Positions 1-8,534 of a stretch of 40,150 nucleotides of DNA are shown here, in pieces; the stretch's first letter is position 1; every line of letters begins with the position of its first letter. This DNA comes from Gammaproteobacteria bacterium (GTDB lineage Bacteria > Pseudomonadota > Gammaproteobacteria > Steroidobacterales > Foliamicaceae): assembly GCA_007571315.1 (NCBI GenBank), contig RKRP01000082.1, positions 1 through 40,150 on the forward strand. Reading direction: 5' to 3'. The position numbers and the translations under genes were made by a program. The notes beneath the pieces are model-generated. The model was not told the origin of the DNA. It saw only the letters and a list, made by a program, of their open reading frames with translations, and searched no databases.

Positions 1-44
1 TCCCCCACCGCCGCCGCGGTGTCGATCGTGTAGCCCATGTCCAT
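1..44 (-). CDS. 5' end of an unidentified gene (partial, runs off left edge)
   Basis: The reverse strand carries AAGGAGG, then six bases, then ATG at 44..42, opening a frame that reads MDMGYTIDTAAAVG to the window edge. The strong ribosome-binding site supports a genuine start here. An ATG at 49..47 opens a different frame and sits too close to the Shine-Dalgarno sequence. Fourteen residues are too few to assign a family. Confidence 0.5.
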   Translation of the reverse strand, partial: MDMGYTIDTAAAVG

Positions 45-122
45 TTCATGCCTCCTTGCGAAGCCATTTCCCTATAACGCCGAGGATTGTAGCATTGCTT
101 TGCTCTGCCGGGGCGTGACAAG

Positions 123-584
123 CTAATCGGCAACGGCGCGCACGTTGATTTCCACCAGCAGGCCCGGGTAGGCCAGCGCCGATACCCCGATAACCATCGA
201 GGCGGGCTTATGGCCGGCGGGAAAAAAGTTGCGCACATCTTCATATGCGGGCGCGGGATCGATGTTTTCCAGATCAACGATGTAGATCTGAATCTCGACC
301 ACGTCCTCGCGCCGGGCGCCGGCGGCCTTGAGTGCGCGGTCGATATTGACCCAGGTCTGGCGCGACTGCTCGGCCAGGCTTTCAGGAAAGCTGTTGTCCG
401 GGTAGATGCCAGCTTTGCCGCCCAGATATATGAAGCGCCCCGGGTTTTTTGCGATCACCACTTGGGAATAGCCGTCGGGCTGCGAAAGCCCTTCGGGGTT
501 GAAGCGTTCGATTTCGGTGGCGCCCGCCACCGGGAGGGCAAACACCAGCCCGGCCAGGGGCAAGGCTCTGCTTTTGTAGGACAT
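123..584 (-). CDS. Exported RidA/YjgF-family (Rid superfamily) protein
   Basis: 153 aa. The first ~22 residues look like a Sec signal peptide: a basic start (MSYKSR), a hydrophobic core and an A-x-A-type end near VAGA. The rest is a single RidA/YjgF/UK114 domain, with the family-like stretches 'YLGGKAGIYPD', 'QTWVNIDRALKAAGA' and, near the end, 'PGLLVEINVRAV'. Cytosolic RidA proteins hydrolyse reactive enamine/imine intermediates; a periplasmic member probably has another substrate. The start is ATG at 584..582 behind AAAAGGAG. The longer ORF-track start at 953 would run back through the dapF region and is not used. The gene is divergent from dapF. Family call is firm, function is not. Confidence 0.85.
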   Translation of the reverse strand: MSYKSRALPLAGLVFALPVAGATEIERFNPEGLSQPDGYSQVVIAKNPGRFIYLGGKAGIYPDNSFPESLAEQSRQTWVNIDRALKAAGARREDVVEIQIYIVDLENIDPAPAYEDVRNFFPAGHKPASMVIGVSALAYPGLLVEINVRAVAD

Positions 585-679
585 GGTCGGTTCTCCTTTT
601 TTATTCCGCATGCAATGCGCCAGCTTGAGTGGCGGCGCAAGGCTTATTTTCAACGATTGGCGTTGGGTGTCCAGGCGAA

Positions 680-707
680 TCCTGCGATCACTTCGCAGGA
701 CTATAAT
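680..707 (+). promoter_or_regulatory. Perfect inverted repeat abutting a TATAAT box upstream of dapF
   Basis: TCCTGCGA-tcact-TCGCAGGA is a perfect 8-bp inverted repeat at 680–700. It is followed at once by TATAAT (702–707), 28 bp before the dapF ATG. The repeat lies where the −35/spacer of a dapF promoter would be, so an operator is plausible. Because the stem is followed by a short T run, a weak terminator is the alternative. No good −35 hexamer is visible. Confidence 0.4.
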
Positions 708-734
708 TTTTGCGAGTGCGGACTGTTTCATCCC

Positions 735-1559
735 ATGACCCTCGCGTTTACCAAAATGCAAGCCGGCGGCAACGACTTCATGGTCGTAGTGGGCCGCTCG
801 CTGCCTTTGCCGGAGCGGCGGCGGGTTCGCGCCTGGGCTGACCGGCGCCTGGGTGTGGGCTTCGATCAGTTGCTTTGGGTGGCGGAGCCCAAGAGCGGCA
901 ACGGCATGGTCCACTACCGCGTATTCAATGCGGACGGGGGCGAGGCGGAGCAATGCGGAAACGGCGCCCTGTGCATCGCGGCGCTGGTGGCGAAACGCCG
1001 GGCGAACGGCGATAGGATCCTTCTCAAGTCCTCCGGAGGCAAAGTGGAAGCGCGCGTTCTGGAAGGCGGCATGGTGAGCTGTTCGCTGGGGCGCCCGGAA
1101 TGGCGCCCGGAACGGGTTCCATTCCTGGCAAGCGGGCAGGAGGCGCCCTATCGCCTGGAAGCGGCGGGAGGCGAGCGGGAACTGGAGGCGCTTTCGCTAG
1201 GCAACCCCCACGCCGTGCTGGACGTGCCCGATGCGGCGGTCGCCGAGGTGAGCCTGCTGGGCGCGAGCATATCAACGCACGAGCGGTTCCCGCAGGGCTG
1301 CAATGTGGGTTTCGCCGAAGCGGTCGATGGGCACCGTCTCAGGCTGCGGGTTTATGAGCGCGGCGCGGGCGAAACGCCAGCTTGCGGCACAGGCGCCTGC
1401 GCCGCGGCGGTGGCTGGAATACGCCGGGGCCGGGTGCGCTCCCCGGTGCAGGTGGAAATGGCCGGCGGCCGGCTCCGCGTGGAGTGGCCCGGGGGCGAGG
1501 CGGCGGCATGGCTCACCGGGCGTATCGACCACGTGTTTGATGGCAACCTGCGCTTATGA
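735..1559 (+). CDS. dapF: Diaminopimelate epimerase
   Basis: 274 aa, the usual DapF length. It interconverts LL- and meso-diaminopimelate in the lysine/peptidoglycan precursor pathway, in the cytoplasm, without cofactor. Both catalytic cysteine motifs are present: 'EQCGNGALC' (Cys74) and 'GETPACGTGAC' (Cys217). The N-terminus 'TKMQAGGNDF' matches the family's opening strand (F-x-K-M-x-G-x-G-N-D-F), with AGG in place of GLG. The start is the ATG at 735; the ORF-track start at 210 is only an open extension antisense to the RidA gene. The stop overlaps the next gene's start by 4 nt (ATGA), as in the usual dapF–DUF484–xerC order. Confidence 0.96.
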   Translation: MTLAFTKMQAGGNDFMVVVGRSLPLPERRRVRAWADRRLGVGFDQLLWVAEPKSGNGMVHYRVFNADGGEAEQCGNGALCIAALVAKRRANGDRILLKSSGGKVEARVLEGGMVSCSLGRPEWRPERVPFLASGQEAPYRLEAAGGERELEALSLGNPHAVLDVPDAAVAEVSLLGASISTHERFPQGCNVGFAEAVDGHRLRLRVYERGAGETPACGTGACAAAVAGIRRGRVRSPVQVEMAGGRLRVEWPGGEAAAWLTGRIDHVFDGNLRL

Positions 1560-2257
1560 GCAAGAGCGGCGGAACTTCGGCGGCAGAGCTCACTGCGCAG
1601 GAGGTGGCGGCGTACCTGCGCGAGAATCCGGATTTCTTCAGGCTTAATGCGGACCTGCTGCTGGAGTTGCGGGTCCCGCACAGCAGCGGAGCGGGCGCCG
1701 TGTCGCTGGTCGAGAGGCAGCTTGACCTGCTTCGCCGCCGCAACGAGGAACTGCGCCGCACGCTTGAGGAATACATCGAAAACGCCCGGTCCAGCGATGA
1801 ACTGGCCCAAAAATTCAACCGCTTGGTTACCCAGCTGTTGTCCTGTCCCCATCCGGTCGAAAGGCTGCGCTCCCTGCCGGCGCAACTGAAGGAAATATTT
1901 GCGCTGGATTTTGTGCGCTTGCTTTTGTTTGACGCTTCGCCGGAGCAGTGCGCGGGCGTGACGGATCTGTCGGCCACTGCGCGCGAAGACGTAATGGCGG
2001 AGGGCTTAAGCGGAGTCCTCAAGGCCAACGCGCCTCGATGCGGACATTACAGCGATAAGCAACGCGAGTTCCTGTTTGGCGACCAGGCCCCGGAAGTGGC
2101 CTCGGCGGCTTTGACGCCGCTGGGCCAGCGCGGCAACCTGGGCCTGCTGGCCCTGGGCAGCCGCGACCCCTACCACTACCACCGCGCAAAGAGCACCGAG
2201 TTTCTCGGTCGCGTCAGCGCTGTCGTTTCAGTAGCCATATCGCCGGCCTCCAGTTGA
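1556..2257 (+). CDS. DUF484 family protein
   Basis: 233 aa. The family hallmarks are in the N-terminal half: 'VAAYLRENPDFF', 'LRVPHSSGAGAVSLVERQ', then an Arg/Glu-rich helix (about residues 55–85) likely to form a coiled coil. The C-terminal half is expected to adopt a GAF-like fold. Molecular function is not established for this family; it is almost always encoded between dapF and xerC in gammaproteobacteria, as here. ATGA overlap with dapF and a TGATG junction with xerC indicate translational coupling. Confidence 0.92.
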   Translation: MSKSGGTSAAELTAQEVAAYLRENPDFFRLNADLLLELRVPHSSGAGAVSLVERQLDLLRRRNEELRRTLEEYIENARSSDELAQKFNRLVTQLLSCPHPVERLRSLPAQLKEIFALDFVRLLLFDASPEQCAGVTDLSATAREDVMAEGLSGVLKANAPRCGHYSDKQREFLFGDQAPEVASAALTPLGQRGNLGLLALGSRDPYHYHRAKSTEFLGRVSAVVSVAISPASS

Positions 2258-3171
2258 TGCAGGCCGAATCTGACCGTCAGGTGAGCGCGTTTTTGCGCCA
2301 CATCCGCTTTGAGCGGCAACTTTCCCGCCACACGGTGGATGCCTACCGCCGCGACCTGAACGCGCTGAAGGACTACTGCATCAAGCGCAAGCTGCCCTCC
2401 TGGGCGGCGCTGGCCGCCAGCGACCTGCGGCGTTTTGCCGCCGGGGCGCACCGCAGCGGCCTGGCGCCTCGGACCGTGCAGAGGCGCCTGGCTGGCGCGC
2501 GCAGTTTTTTCAATTTTCTCGAACGGGAAGGCCAATTGGCAGCGAACCCGGCGCGCGGGATACGGGCCCCGCGCCCGCCCCGCGACCTTCCGCGCACGCT
2601 GGATCTGGACCAGGTGACGCGCCTGCTGGATATTCCCGAAGACGACACGGTGGCTTGCCGCGACCGCGCCATCCTGGAGCTGATGTATTCCTCGGGTTTG
2701 CGTCTGGAGGAACTGACCGCGCTGGAGGTGGGCGGAATCGATTTGCGTCAGGGCTTGATGCGGGTGACCGGCAAAGGGCGCAAAACGCGCATCCTCCCGG
2801 TAGGAGGCAAGGCCATTGAGGCCGTGCAGCGCTGGCTGCGCCGCCGCGGGGAGCTGGCCGCCCCGGAAGAGACGGCGCTGTTTGTGGGCGCCCGCGGGCG
2901 CAGGATTGCCGCCAGCACTGTCCAGGCGAGGATTGCCTACTGGGCCCGCCGCGCCGGTCTTCCAGGGCATGTGCATCCGCACATGCTGCGCCACAGTTTC
3001 GCCACGCACCTGCTGGAATCCTCCGGCGACTTGCGCGCCGTGCAGGAACTGTTGGGGCACGCGGACATTTCCACCACCCAGGTCTATACCCACCTGGACT
3101 TTCAGCATCTGGCCAAGGTGTACGATCGCGCCCATCCGCGCGCCCGGCGCAGCAAGGATTTCGAATCATGA
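2257..3171 (+). CDS. xerC: Tyrosine recombinase XerC
   Basis: 304 aa. XerC works with XerD to resolve chromosome dimers at dif. It has a SAM-like N-terminal DNA-binding domain ('[23 protein letters not shown]') and a C-terminal catalytic domain with the complete R-K-H-R-H-Y set: Arg149 in 'SSGLRLEEL', Lys in 'GKGRKTR', '[10 protein letters not shown]', '[11 protein letters not shown]' and Tyr277 in 'QVYTHLD'. I prefer ATG 2257, which overlaps the DUF484 stop as TGATG; the track's start is a TTG one codon upstream. The stop overlaps hslV by 4 nt. The neighbours (dapF-DUF484 upstream) favour XerC over XerD. Confidence 0.95.
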   Translation: MQAESDRQVSAFLRHIRFERQLSRHTVDAYRRDLNALKDYCIKRKLPSWAALAASDLRRFAAGAHRSGLAPRTVQRRLAGARSFFNFLEREGQLAANPARGIRAPRPPRDLPRTLDLDQVTRLLDIPEDDTVACRDRAILELMYSSGLRLEELTALEVGGIDLRQGLMRVTGKGRKTRILPVGGKAIEAVQRWLRRRGELAAPEETALFVGARGRRIAASTVQARIAYWARRAGLPGHVHPHMLRHSFATHLLESSGDLRAVQELLGHADISTTQVYTHLDFQHLAKVYDRAHPRARRSKDFES

Positions 3172-3746
3172 AGCCTGAACGCAGCAACCTCCCCATGCGC
3201 GGCCCGGGCAAGGTGCGTTCCACAACCATCCTTTGCGTGCGCAGGGGGAACACGGTGGCCATTGGAGGGGACGGCCAGGTGAGCCTGGGCGATACGGTGC
3301 TGAAGGGCAACGCCCGCAAGGTCCGGCGGCTGGCCAATGGGAAGGTTCTGGCCGGTTTCGCGGGCGGCACGGCTGATGCCTTTACCCTGTTTGAACTGTT
3401 TGAGAACAAGCTCGACCAGTACGGCAACCTGACCCGCGCCGCGGTGGAGCTGGCAAAGGACTGGCGCAGCGACCGGCGCTTGCGCCGCCTGGAGGCCATG
3501 CTTTGCGTCGCCGGCAAGGACAAGACCCTGCTGGTATCGGGCTCCGGCGATGTGGTGGAGCCGGAGGATGGCGTGTTGGCGCTGGGCTCCGGCGGCGGAT
3601 ACGCGCGGGCCGCGGCAAGGGCCCTGCTGAGGGAGAGCGAACTCGGCGCTGCGGACATCGCGCGCCGGTCGCTGGAAATCGCGGCGGAAATCTGCGTATA
3701 TACCAATACCGAAATTGTGATCGACTCGCTGGATGCGGATTCTTGA
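3168..3746 (+). CDS. hslV: ATP-dependent protease HslV, peptidase subunit (with N-terminal extension)
   Basis: 192 aa; forms the dodecameric proteolytic core of HslVU (ClpQY). The Ntn-hydrolase opening '[10 protein letters not shown]' begins at Thr19/20, followed by '[23 protein letters not shown]' and '[17 protein letters not shown]', all strongly conserved. In E. coli the catalytic Thr directly follows Met1, so about 18 residues must be removed here for activity. The ATG at 3168 has AAGGA nine bases upstream and overlaps the xerC stop (ATGA). The later in-frame ATG (3195) and GTG before RSTT lack a ribosome-binding site, which supports a real propeptide. Confidence 0.95.
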   Translation: MKPERSNLPMRGPGKVRSTTILCVRRGNTVAIGGDGQVSLGDTVLKGNARKVRRLANGKVLAGFAGGTADAFTLFELFENKLDQYGNLTRAAVELAKDWRSDRRLRRLEAMLCVAGKDKTLLVSGSGDVVEPEDGVLALGSGGGYARAAARALLRESELGAADIARRSLEIAAEICVYTNTEIVIDSLDADS

Positions 3747-3750
3747 TTCC

Positions 3751-5076
3751 ATGACGCAGATGACCCCTCGGGAAATCGTCGAGGAACTCGACAAGCACGT
3801 GATCGGCCAGAACGCCGCCAAGCGCGCGGTGGCCATCGCATTGCGCAACCGCTGGCGGCGGATGCAGCTCGACGAGGAGTTGCGCCAAGAGATTACCCCC
3901 AAGAACATCCTGATGATGGGTCCCACCGGAGTTGGCAAGACGGAAATCGCGCGCCGGCTGGCGCGGCTGGCGCGCGCTCCCTTCATCAAGGTGGAGGCCA
4001 CCAAGTTCACCGAGGTGGGTTACGTTGGCCGCGAGGTGGACAGCATCGTGCGCGATCTCACCGACACTGCGGTCAAGATGGTGCGCGAAGCGGAAATGGA
4101 CCGTGTGAGGCATCGCGCCAGGGATGCCGCCGAACGCAAGGTCATGGATGCGCTCACACGCCGCGCCGCCGCCGCCGGCCCGGGCGCGGGAGCGCCGTGG
4201 AGCATGGATGAGCGAGCCATGAAGGCGGCCTTTCGGCGGGGCGATTTGGACGATGAGGAACTGGAAATGGAGTTGCAGGTGGCGCCGGTGGGTGTGGAGA
4301 TCATGGCGCCGCCGGGCATGGAGGAAATGACCAGCCAGCTGCAGAGCATGTTCCAGTCCCTGGGCAATGAGCGCACCCGCGCGCGCAAACTCAAGGTGAA
4401 GGATGCGATGCGGATTTTGACCGAGGAGGCGGGCGCTTCCATGCTGGACCAGGATGAACTCAAATCCCAGGCGCTTGAGGCGGTGGAGCAGAACGGCATT
4501 GTTTTCATTGATGAAATCGACAAGGTATGCCGCCGCGCCGAAGCGCTGGGCGCGGACGTGTCGCGCGAGGGCGTTCAGCGCGATCTTTTGCCGCTGGTGG
4601 AAGGGTGCGCCGTTACCACCAAGTACGGCGTGGTGCGCAGCGATCACATTCTGTTTATCGCATCCGGGGCCTTCCAGTCGGTCAAGCCCTCGGACCTGAT
4701 CCCGGAGCTGCAGGGCCGCTTTCCCATCCGGGTTGAGCTAAGCGCGCTGGGCATCGAGGAGTTCGAGCGCATCCTCACCGAGCCGGACGCATCGCTAACG
4801 GAGCAATACACTGCCTTGCTGGGCACCGAGCGAGTGTCATTGAGCTTTGAGGCCGGCGCTGTGCATCGCATTGCCGAGATCGCCTGCTCGGTCAACGAGA
4901 GCACCGAGAACATCGGCGCGCGCCGGCTTCAGACCGTGCTGGAGCGCCTTTTGGAGTCGATTTCGTTCGATGCGGCCGACCGCGGCGGCCAGGACCTGAA
5001 GATCGACGCGGCGTATGTTGACGAACACCTGGGGGCGTTGGCGGAGGACGAGGATTTTCGCCGCTACATCCTTTAG
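3751..5076 (+). CDS. hslU: ATP-dependent protease ATPase subunit HslU
   Basis: 441 aa, close to the 443 aa of E. coli HslU. This AAA+ unfoldase feeds substrates into HslV. It opens with '[20 protein letters not shown]' like the family. It has Walker A GPTGVGKT (residues 57–64), the pore loop '[14 protein letters not shown]', a charged I-domain insertion (~110–225), Walker B VFIDEID (251–257), sensor/arginine-finger regions near '[12 protein letters not shown]', and the C-terminal 'RYIL' tail that docks into HslV. I chose ATG 3751 by alignment; the track start at 3733 lies inside hslV and adds six non-family residues. Confidence 0.96.
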   Translation: MTQMTPREIVEELDKHVIGQNAAKRAVAIALRNRWRRMQLDEELRQEITPKNILMMGPTGVGKTEIARRLARLARAPFIKVEATKFTEVGYVGREVDSIVRDLTDTAVKMVREAEMDRVRHRARDAAERKVMDALTRRAAAAGPGAGAPWSMDERAMKAAFRRGDLDDEELEMELQVAPVGVEIMAPPGMEEMTSQLQSMFQSLGNERTRARKLKVKDAMRILTEEAGASMLDQDELKSQALEAVEQNGIVFIDEIDKVCRRAEALGADVSREGVQRDLLPLVEGCAVTTKYGVVRSDHILFIASGAFQSVKPSDLIPELQGRFPIRVELSALGIEEFERILTEPDASLTEQYTALLGTERVSLSFEAGAVHRIAEIACSVNESTENIGARRLQTVLERLLESISFDAADRGGQDLKIDAAYVDEHLGALAEDEDFRRYIL

Positions 5077-5131
5077 CCCTCAGGCCCCGCCACCGTTCTT
5101 CATCACCGGCAGCGATTGGATCGAAGCGCGC

Positions 5132-5494
5132 ATGGATATGCCGCCACCGCTGGAGTTGCGTTTGCTCGGCGAGCGCCGCTGGCTGCGCGTAAGCTTTGCC
5201 GATGGCGAGGCGTATGAACTGGGCGCGGAGTTTTTGCGGGTGAACTCGCCTTCGGCGGAAGTGCGCGGCCACGGCCGCGGCGGAGGCGTTTTGCCTGTCG
5301 GGAAGGCGGATGTTCGCGTCAAGGACATTCAGCCGGTGGGCCAGTACGCCGTCCGGCTGGTGTTTGACGATGGCCACGATTCCGGAATTTTTTCCTGGGC
5401 CTATCTCCGCGAACTGGGCCGCAACCGGCGCGAGTATTGGGACCGCTACCTGCGCCAGGTGGCGGCTGAGGGCCGCATTGATGCCGGCGGCTGA
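5132..5494 (+). CDS. DUF971 (GBBH-like N-terminal domain) protein
   Basis: 120 aa. The whole protein is one DUF971/GBBH-like domain: 'LRVSFADGEAYELGAEFLRVNSPSAEVRGH' in the first half and 'VGQYAVRLVFDDGHDSGIFSWAYLREL' in the second. In the larger family this domain is fused to gamma-butyrobetaine hydroxylase; stand-alone copies have been linked to iron–sulfur or ubiquinone-related contexts, but no activity is settled. ATG 5132 is used; an ATG two codons later is equally possible. The ORF-track start at 5015 overlaps hslU and adds unrelated sequence. It sits between hslU and ubiE and overlaps ubiE by 14 nt. Confidence 0.88.
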   Translation: MDMPPPLELRLLGERRWLRVSFADGEAYELGAEFLRVNSPSAEVRGHGRGGGVLPVGKADVRVKDIQPVGQYAVRLVFDDGHDSGIFSWAYLRELGRNRREYWDRYLRQVAAEGRIDAGG

Positions 5495-6245
5495 CTCCGG
5501 TTCCCGGCGCGCCGAGCGCTTTGGATTTCGCCGGGTGAGCTCGGCGGAAAAGACCCGGCGTGTGCGCGGCGTGTTCGACTCCGTGGCCGGCCGCTACGAT
5601 TTGATGAACGACCTCATGTCGCTGGGCGCGCATCGCTTGTGGAAAAAATTTACTCTGGCCCGCACAGGGCTGCGTCCCGGCGCAACGGCGCTGGATGTGG
5701 CCGGCGGCACCGGTGATCTGGCGATCGGAATGAGCCGCCAGGTGGGGCGCCATGGCCAGGTTCTTCTTGCCGACATCAATCCCTCGATGCTGCGCCTGGG
5801 CCGCAGGCGGTTGCTTGATACCGGCAGCCACGCCAATTGCCGGGCGATATGCGCCGATGCCGCGGCCCTTCCGGTGGCGCCGGCGGCGTTCGATTGCGTA
5901 AGCATCGGTTTTGGGTTGCGCAACGTTGCCGGCAAACCGGAGGCGCTGAGGAGCATGGCGCGCGCAATCAAGCCGGGCGGCAGGCTCCTGGTGCTCGAAT
6001 TCTCGCGCCCGGCGCTGGATGCGCTCAGGCCCGCCTACGACTGGTATTCCTTTGCCGTGATTCCCGCGCTGGGACGGCTGGTGGCCGGAGATGCCGACAG
6101 TTACCGCTATCTGGTGGAGTCGATCCGCGTGCATCCTGGCCAGGAAGAACTGGCCGCGATGATGCGCGAGGCCGGTTTCGAGGATGTGCGCTGGCACAAT
6201 CTGTCCGGCGGCATCGTGGCCTTGCATATCGGCTTCCGGTATTAG
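5481..6245 (+). CDS. ubiE: Ubiquinone/menaquinone C-methyltransferase UbiE
   Basis: 254 aa (E. coli 251). A SAM-dependent class I methyltransferase acting on the C2 position of demethoxy-ubiquinol or demethylmenaquinol. Visible motifs are 'FDSVAGRYDLMNDLMSLGAHRLWKKF', the SAM-binding 'LDVAGGTGDLA', 'SIGFGLRNV' and 'IKPGGRLLVLEFSRP', ending in 'GGIVALHIGFRY' like the family. The start is ATG 5481, inside the DUF971 gene; the 57 upstream codons of the track ORF are out-of-frame DUF971 sequence. Confidence 0.96.
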   Translation: MPAADSGSRRAERFGFRRVSSAEKTRRVRGVFDSVAGRYDLMNDLMSLGAHRLWKKFTLARTGLRPGATALDVAGGTGDLAIGMSRQVGRHGQVLLADINPSMLRLGRRRLLDTGSHANCRAICADAAALPVAPAAFDCVSIGFGLRNVAGKPEALRSMARAIKPGGRLLVLEFSRPALDALRPAYDWYSFAVIPALGRLVAGDADSYRYLVESIRVHPGQEELAAMMREAGFEDVRWHNLSGGIVALHIGFRY

Positions 6246-6255
6246 CGCGCTAGCG

Positions 6256-6858
6256 ATGCTGACGCAACTGGCAACTTCCCTGGCGGCGGCCATGAATCGA
6301 AATCTTGCGGCTTCGCTAACCGCGCGCAGCGCCGCCGCCAAGCTGGAAGGTTTGTCCATGGATGTGGGTTTGGCAGGCGCCCGTCCCGTCTTGCGGGTGG
6401 CCGTGCGGGGCGGGCAACTCAACGTGGCGCCGCCGGATGAAGCACCTGCCGACGTGAGCCTGAGCGGCGTCTTGCCGCGTCTTGCCGCGCTTCTGACCGG
6501 CGACCATTCGGGACCCGGGCTGACTCTCAGCGGCGATCCGGCAGTAGCCGAGGATTTCGCGCGGTTGTTGAAGCATTGCCGCCCGGACCCTGAAGAGGAG
6601 TTGGCCCGGTTCAGCGGCGAAGTGTTCGCCCGCCAGGCCGGCGATGCCGCCCGCGCCGCGGCCCAGTGGGCCAGGGGAGGGTCGGCTTCGATGAGGCGAA
6701 GCGTGCGGGACTTCGTGCAGGAGGAGGCGCGGCTGGCCCCAACCCGTGTCGAGTTCGATGCCTTTGCCGAGCAAGTGGAACGTCTGCGCGATACGGTTGG
6801 CCGGCTCGCGCAGCGCGCGCGTCTCCTGCGGGACAGCGCGTCAGGCCAAGGCTCTTAA
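6256..6858 (+). CDS. ubiJ: Ubiquinone biosynthesis accessory factor UbiJ (SCP2-like)
   Basis: 200 aa, as expected for UbiJ/YigP. The first ~110 residues look like an SCP2 sterol-carrier fold ('LRVAVRGGQLNVAPPDEAPADVSLSGVLPRLAALLTGD'), which in this family binds lipid/ubiquinone intermediates within the Ubi complex. The C-terminal ~60 residues form an Arg/Glu-rich helix, probably coiled coil. The position between ubiE and ubiB is diagnostic. The start is ATG 6256, 10 nt after the ubiE stop; earlier codons of the track ORF lie inside ubiE. Confidence 0.9.
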   Translation: MLTQLATSLAAAMNRNLAASLTARSAAAKLEGLSMDVGLAGARPVLRVAVRGGQLNVAPPDEAPADVSLSGVLPRLAALLTGDHSGPGLTLSGDPAVAEDFARLLKHCRPDPEEELARFSGEVFARQAGDAARAAAQWARGGSASMRRSVRDFVQEEARLAPTRVEFDAFAEQVERLRDTVGRLAQRARLLRDSASGQGS

Positions 6859-6882
6859 CCCGCATAATTCCCGGACGGCCAA

Positions 6883-8478
6883 ATGCGCGTGTTTCTGCGA
6901 ATCTTCGGAATCTTCCGCCTGCTGGCCCGCTACGGGCTGCTGCGCGAAGCCGGCCTGGCCCGGCCGCTGCGTGTTCCGGCGTGGATGCTGCTGGCAAGGC
7001 GGCGGCGCAAGGGGGCGCCGCGGGGCGCTCGCCTGCGCGAAGCGCTGCAGGAGTTGGGCCCCATCTTCGTGAAGTTCGGACAGAACATTTCCACCCGCCC
7101 CGACCTCCTCCCGGCGGACATCGCCACCGAACTGGCCCGGCTGCAGGACGATGTTCCGCCTTTTTCCGCCGAGCAGGCGCGCGCTCGCCTGGGCCAGGCG
7201 TACGGCCGCCCGGTAGAGGAAGTGTTCGCGGAATTCGAGCCCGAAGCGCTGGCGGCGGCTTCGATCGCCCAGGTTCATGCCGCCCGGTTGCCCGGTGGCG
7301 AGGAGGTGGTGGTAAAGCTGCTGCGGCCGGGAGTCGCCCGGCGGATAGCGCGGGACATCAAGCTGCTGCGCGGTCTGGCGCGCATAGCTACGGCATGCTG
7401 GCCGTCCACGCGGCGCCTGCGTCTGGCGGAAGTGGTGCAGGAGTACGAACGCACTCTCGAATACGAAATGGACCTCACCCGCGAGGGCGCTAACGCCTCG
7501 CGCCTGAAGCGCAGTTTCGCCAACTCCGGCATCATTCACGTTCCCGCCGTGCACTGGGACTACTGCCGGCCCGAAGCGCTGGTGATGGAGCGGATTCGCG
7601 GAGTTCCGATCCGAGAAATTGAGGCGCTCAAGGAAGCCGGAGTGGATATTCCCGAACTGGCGGCGCGGGGGGTAAGGATTTTCTTCACCCAAGTGTTTCG
7701 CGACAGTTTTTTCCACGCGGATATGCATCCCGGCAACGTGTTCGTGGATATCAGCGACCCAAAGAACCCCCGCTACGCGGCAGTGGATTTTGGGATCGTG
7801 GGCATCCTGGACGAGCGCGACCACCATTACCTGGGCCAGACTCTGCTGGCTTTCTTTGAGCAGGACTACGCGCGCCTTGCGCGGCTGCATTTGTATTGGG
7901 GCTGGGTGGCGCCGTCCACGCGGGCGGAGGACCTTGAGGCGGCGTTTCGCGTGATCGGCGAGCCGATCTTCGACCGGCCGCTGAGCGAGTGCAGTTTCGG
8001 CCGGGTGCTGGGACGCATCTTCGCCACTGCCCAGGAGTTCGACATGCAGTTGCAGCCGCAGATGCTGTTGCTGCACAAGACGCTGCTCAACATTGAGGGG
8101 CTGGGGAGGGAGCTGTGCCCGCAACTGGACCTTTGGGAAACCGGTTATCCGCTGCTCAAGCAATGGATGCAGCGCCGGGCCGAGCCGGCGCGGGCGCTCA
8201 AGCAACTTCGCCGCGACCTGCCGGAACTTCGCTATGCGCTCCAGCGCCTGCCGCGCGCAGTTCATCATCTGCTTGACCGGGCCGAGGGAAAGCCGGTCCG
8301 AACGGGCCGAAGCGGGCTGGATTCGCGCCGCAATTTGTGGCGCCAGCTAACCGGCTGCGCCCTGCTGATTGCCGCCGCGCTCCTGCTCGGCCTGCGCGCC
8401 GAGCCTGTCTGGCTGACCGGGCTGGCTGGCGCCGCCGCCGCCACCCTCCTATTCGTTTCCTGGCCGCGCCGCGGTTAA
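6883..8478 (+). CDS. ubiB: UbiB, ABC1/ADCK-family kinase-like ubiquinone biosynthesis regulator
   Basis: 531 aa (E. coli 546). Atypical kinase-like ATPase needed for ubiquinone synthesis, membrane anchored. The family-specific KxGQ region is present as 'FVKFGQNISTRPDLLP', followed by 'AAASIAQVHAARL' (the Ala-rich replacement of the P-loop), 'FFHADMHPGNVFV' (catalytic loop) and 'AAVDFGIVG' (metal-binding DFG). Two hydrophobic segments close the protein (~485–527), matching the usual C-terminal membrane anchor. It starts 24 nt after ubiJ and ends the + strand run; trpA converges from the other side. Confidence 0.95.
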   Translation: MRVFLRIFGIFRLLARYGLLREAGLARPLRVPAWMLLARRRRKGAPRGARLREALQELGPIFVKFGQNISTRPDLLPADIATELARLQDDVPPFSAEQARARLGQAYGRPVEEVFAEFEPEALAAASIAQVHAARLPGGEEVVVKLLRPGVARRIARDIKLLRGLARIATACWPSTRRLRLAEVVQEYERTLEYEMDLTREGANASRLKRSFANSGIIHVPAVHWDYCRPEALVMERIRGVPIREIEALKEAGVDIPELAARGVRIFFTQVFRDSFFHADMHPGNVFVDISDPKNPRYAAVDFGIVGILDERDHHYLGQTLLAFFEQDYARLARLHLYWGWVAPSTRAEDLEAAFRVIGEPIFDRPLSECSFGRVLGRIFATAQEFDMQLQPQMLLLHKTLLNIEGLGRELCPQLDLWETGYPLLKQWMQRRAEPARALKQLRRDLPELRYALQRLPRAVHHLLDRAEGKPVRTGRSGLDSRRNLWRQLTGCALLIAAALLLGLRAEPVWLTGLAGAAAATLLFVSWPRRG

Positions 8479-8534
8479 TCTGCTTATTGCGCGAGCGCGT
8501 GCTTTCTCGCCCTTCGCTGGCCCCCCTCAACGGG

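Noticed and set aside
210-734. N-terminal extension of the dapF frame
   Set aside because: DapF length and motifs place the start at 735; the extension lies over the RidA gene and the intergenic region.
2510-3841. 443-aa − strand ORF (and 3102..4010, 3382..4647)
   Set aside because: Shadows of xerC, hslV and hslU.
5132-8478. Separate antisense genes over the ubi region
   Set aside because: Long − strand ORFs (e.g. 5319..6422, 6841..8268) are shadows of ubiE/ubiJ/ubiB.
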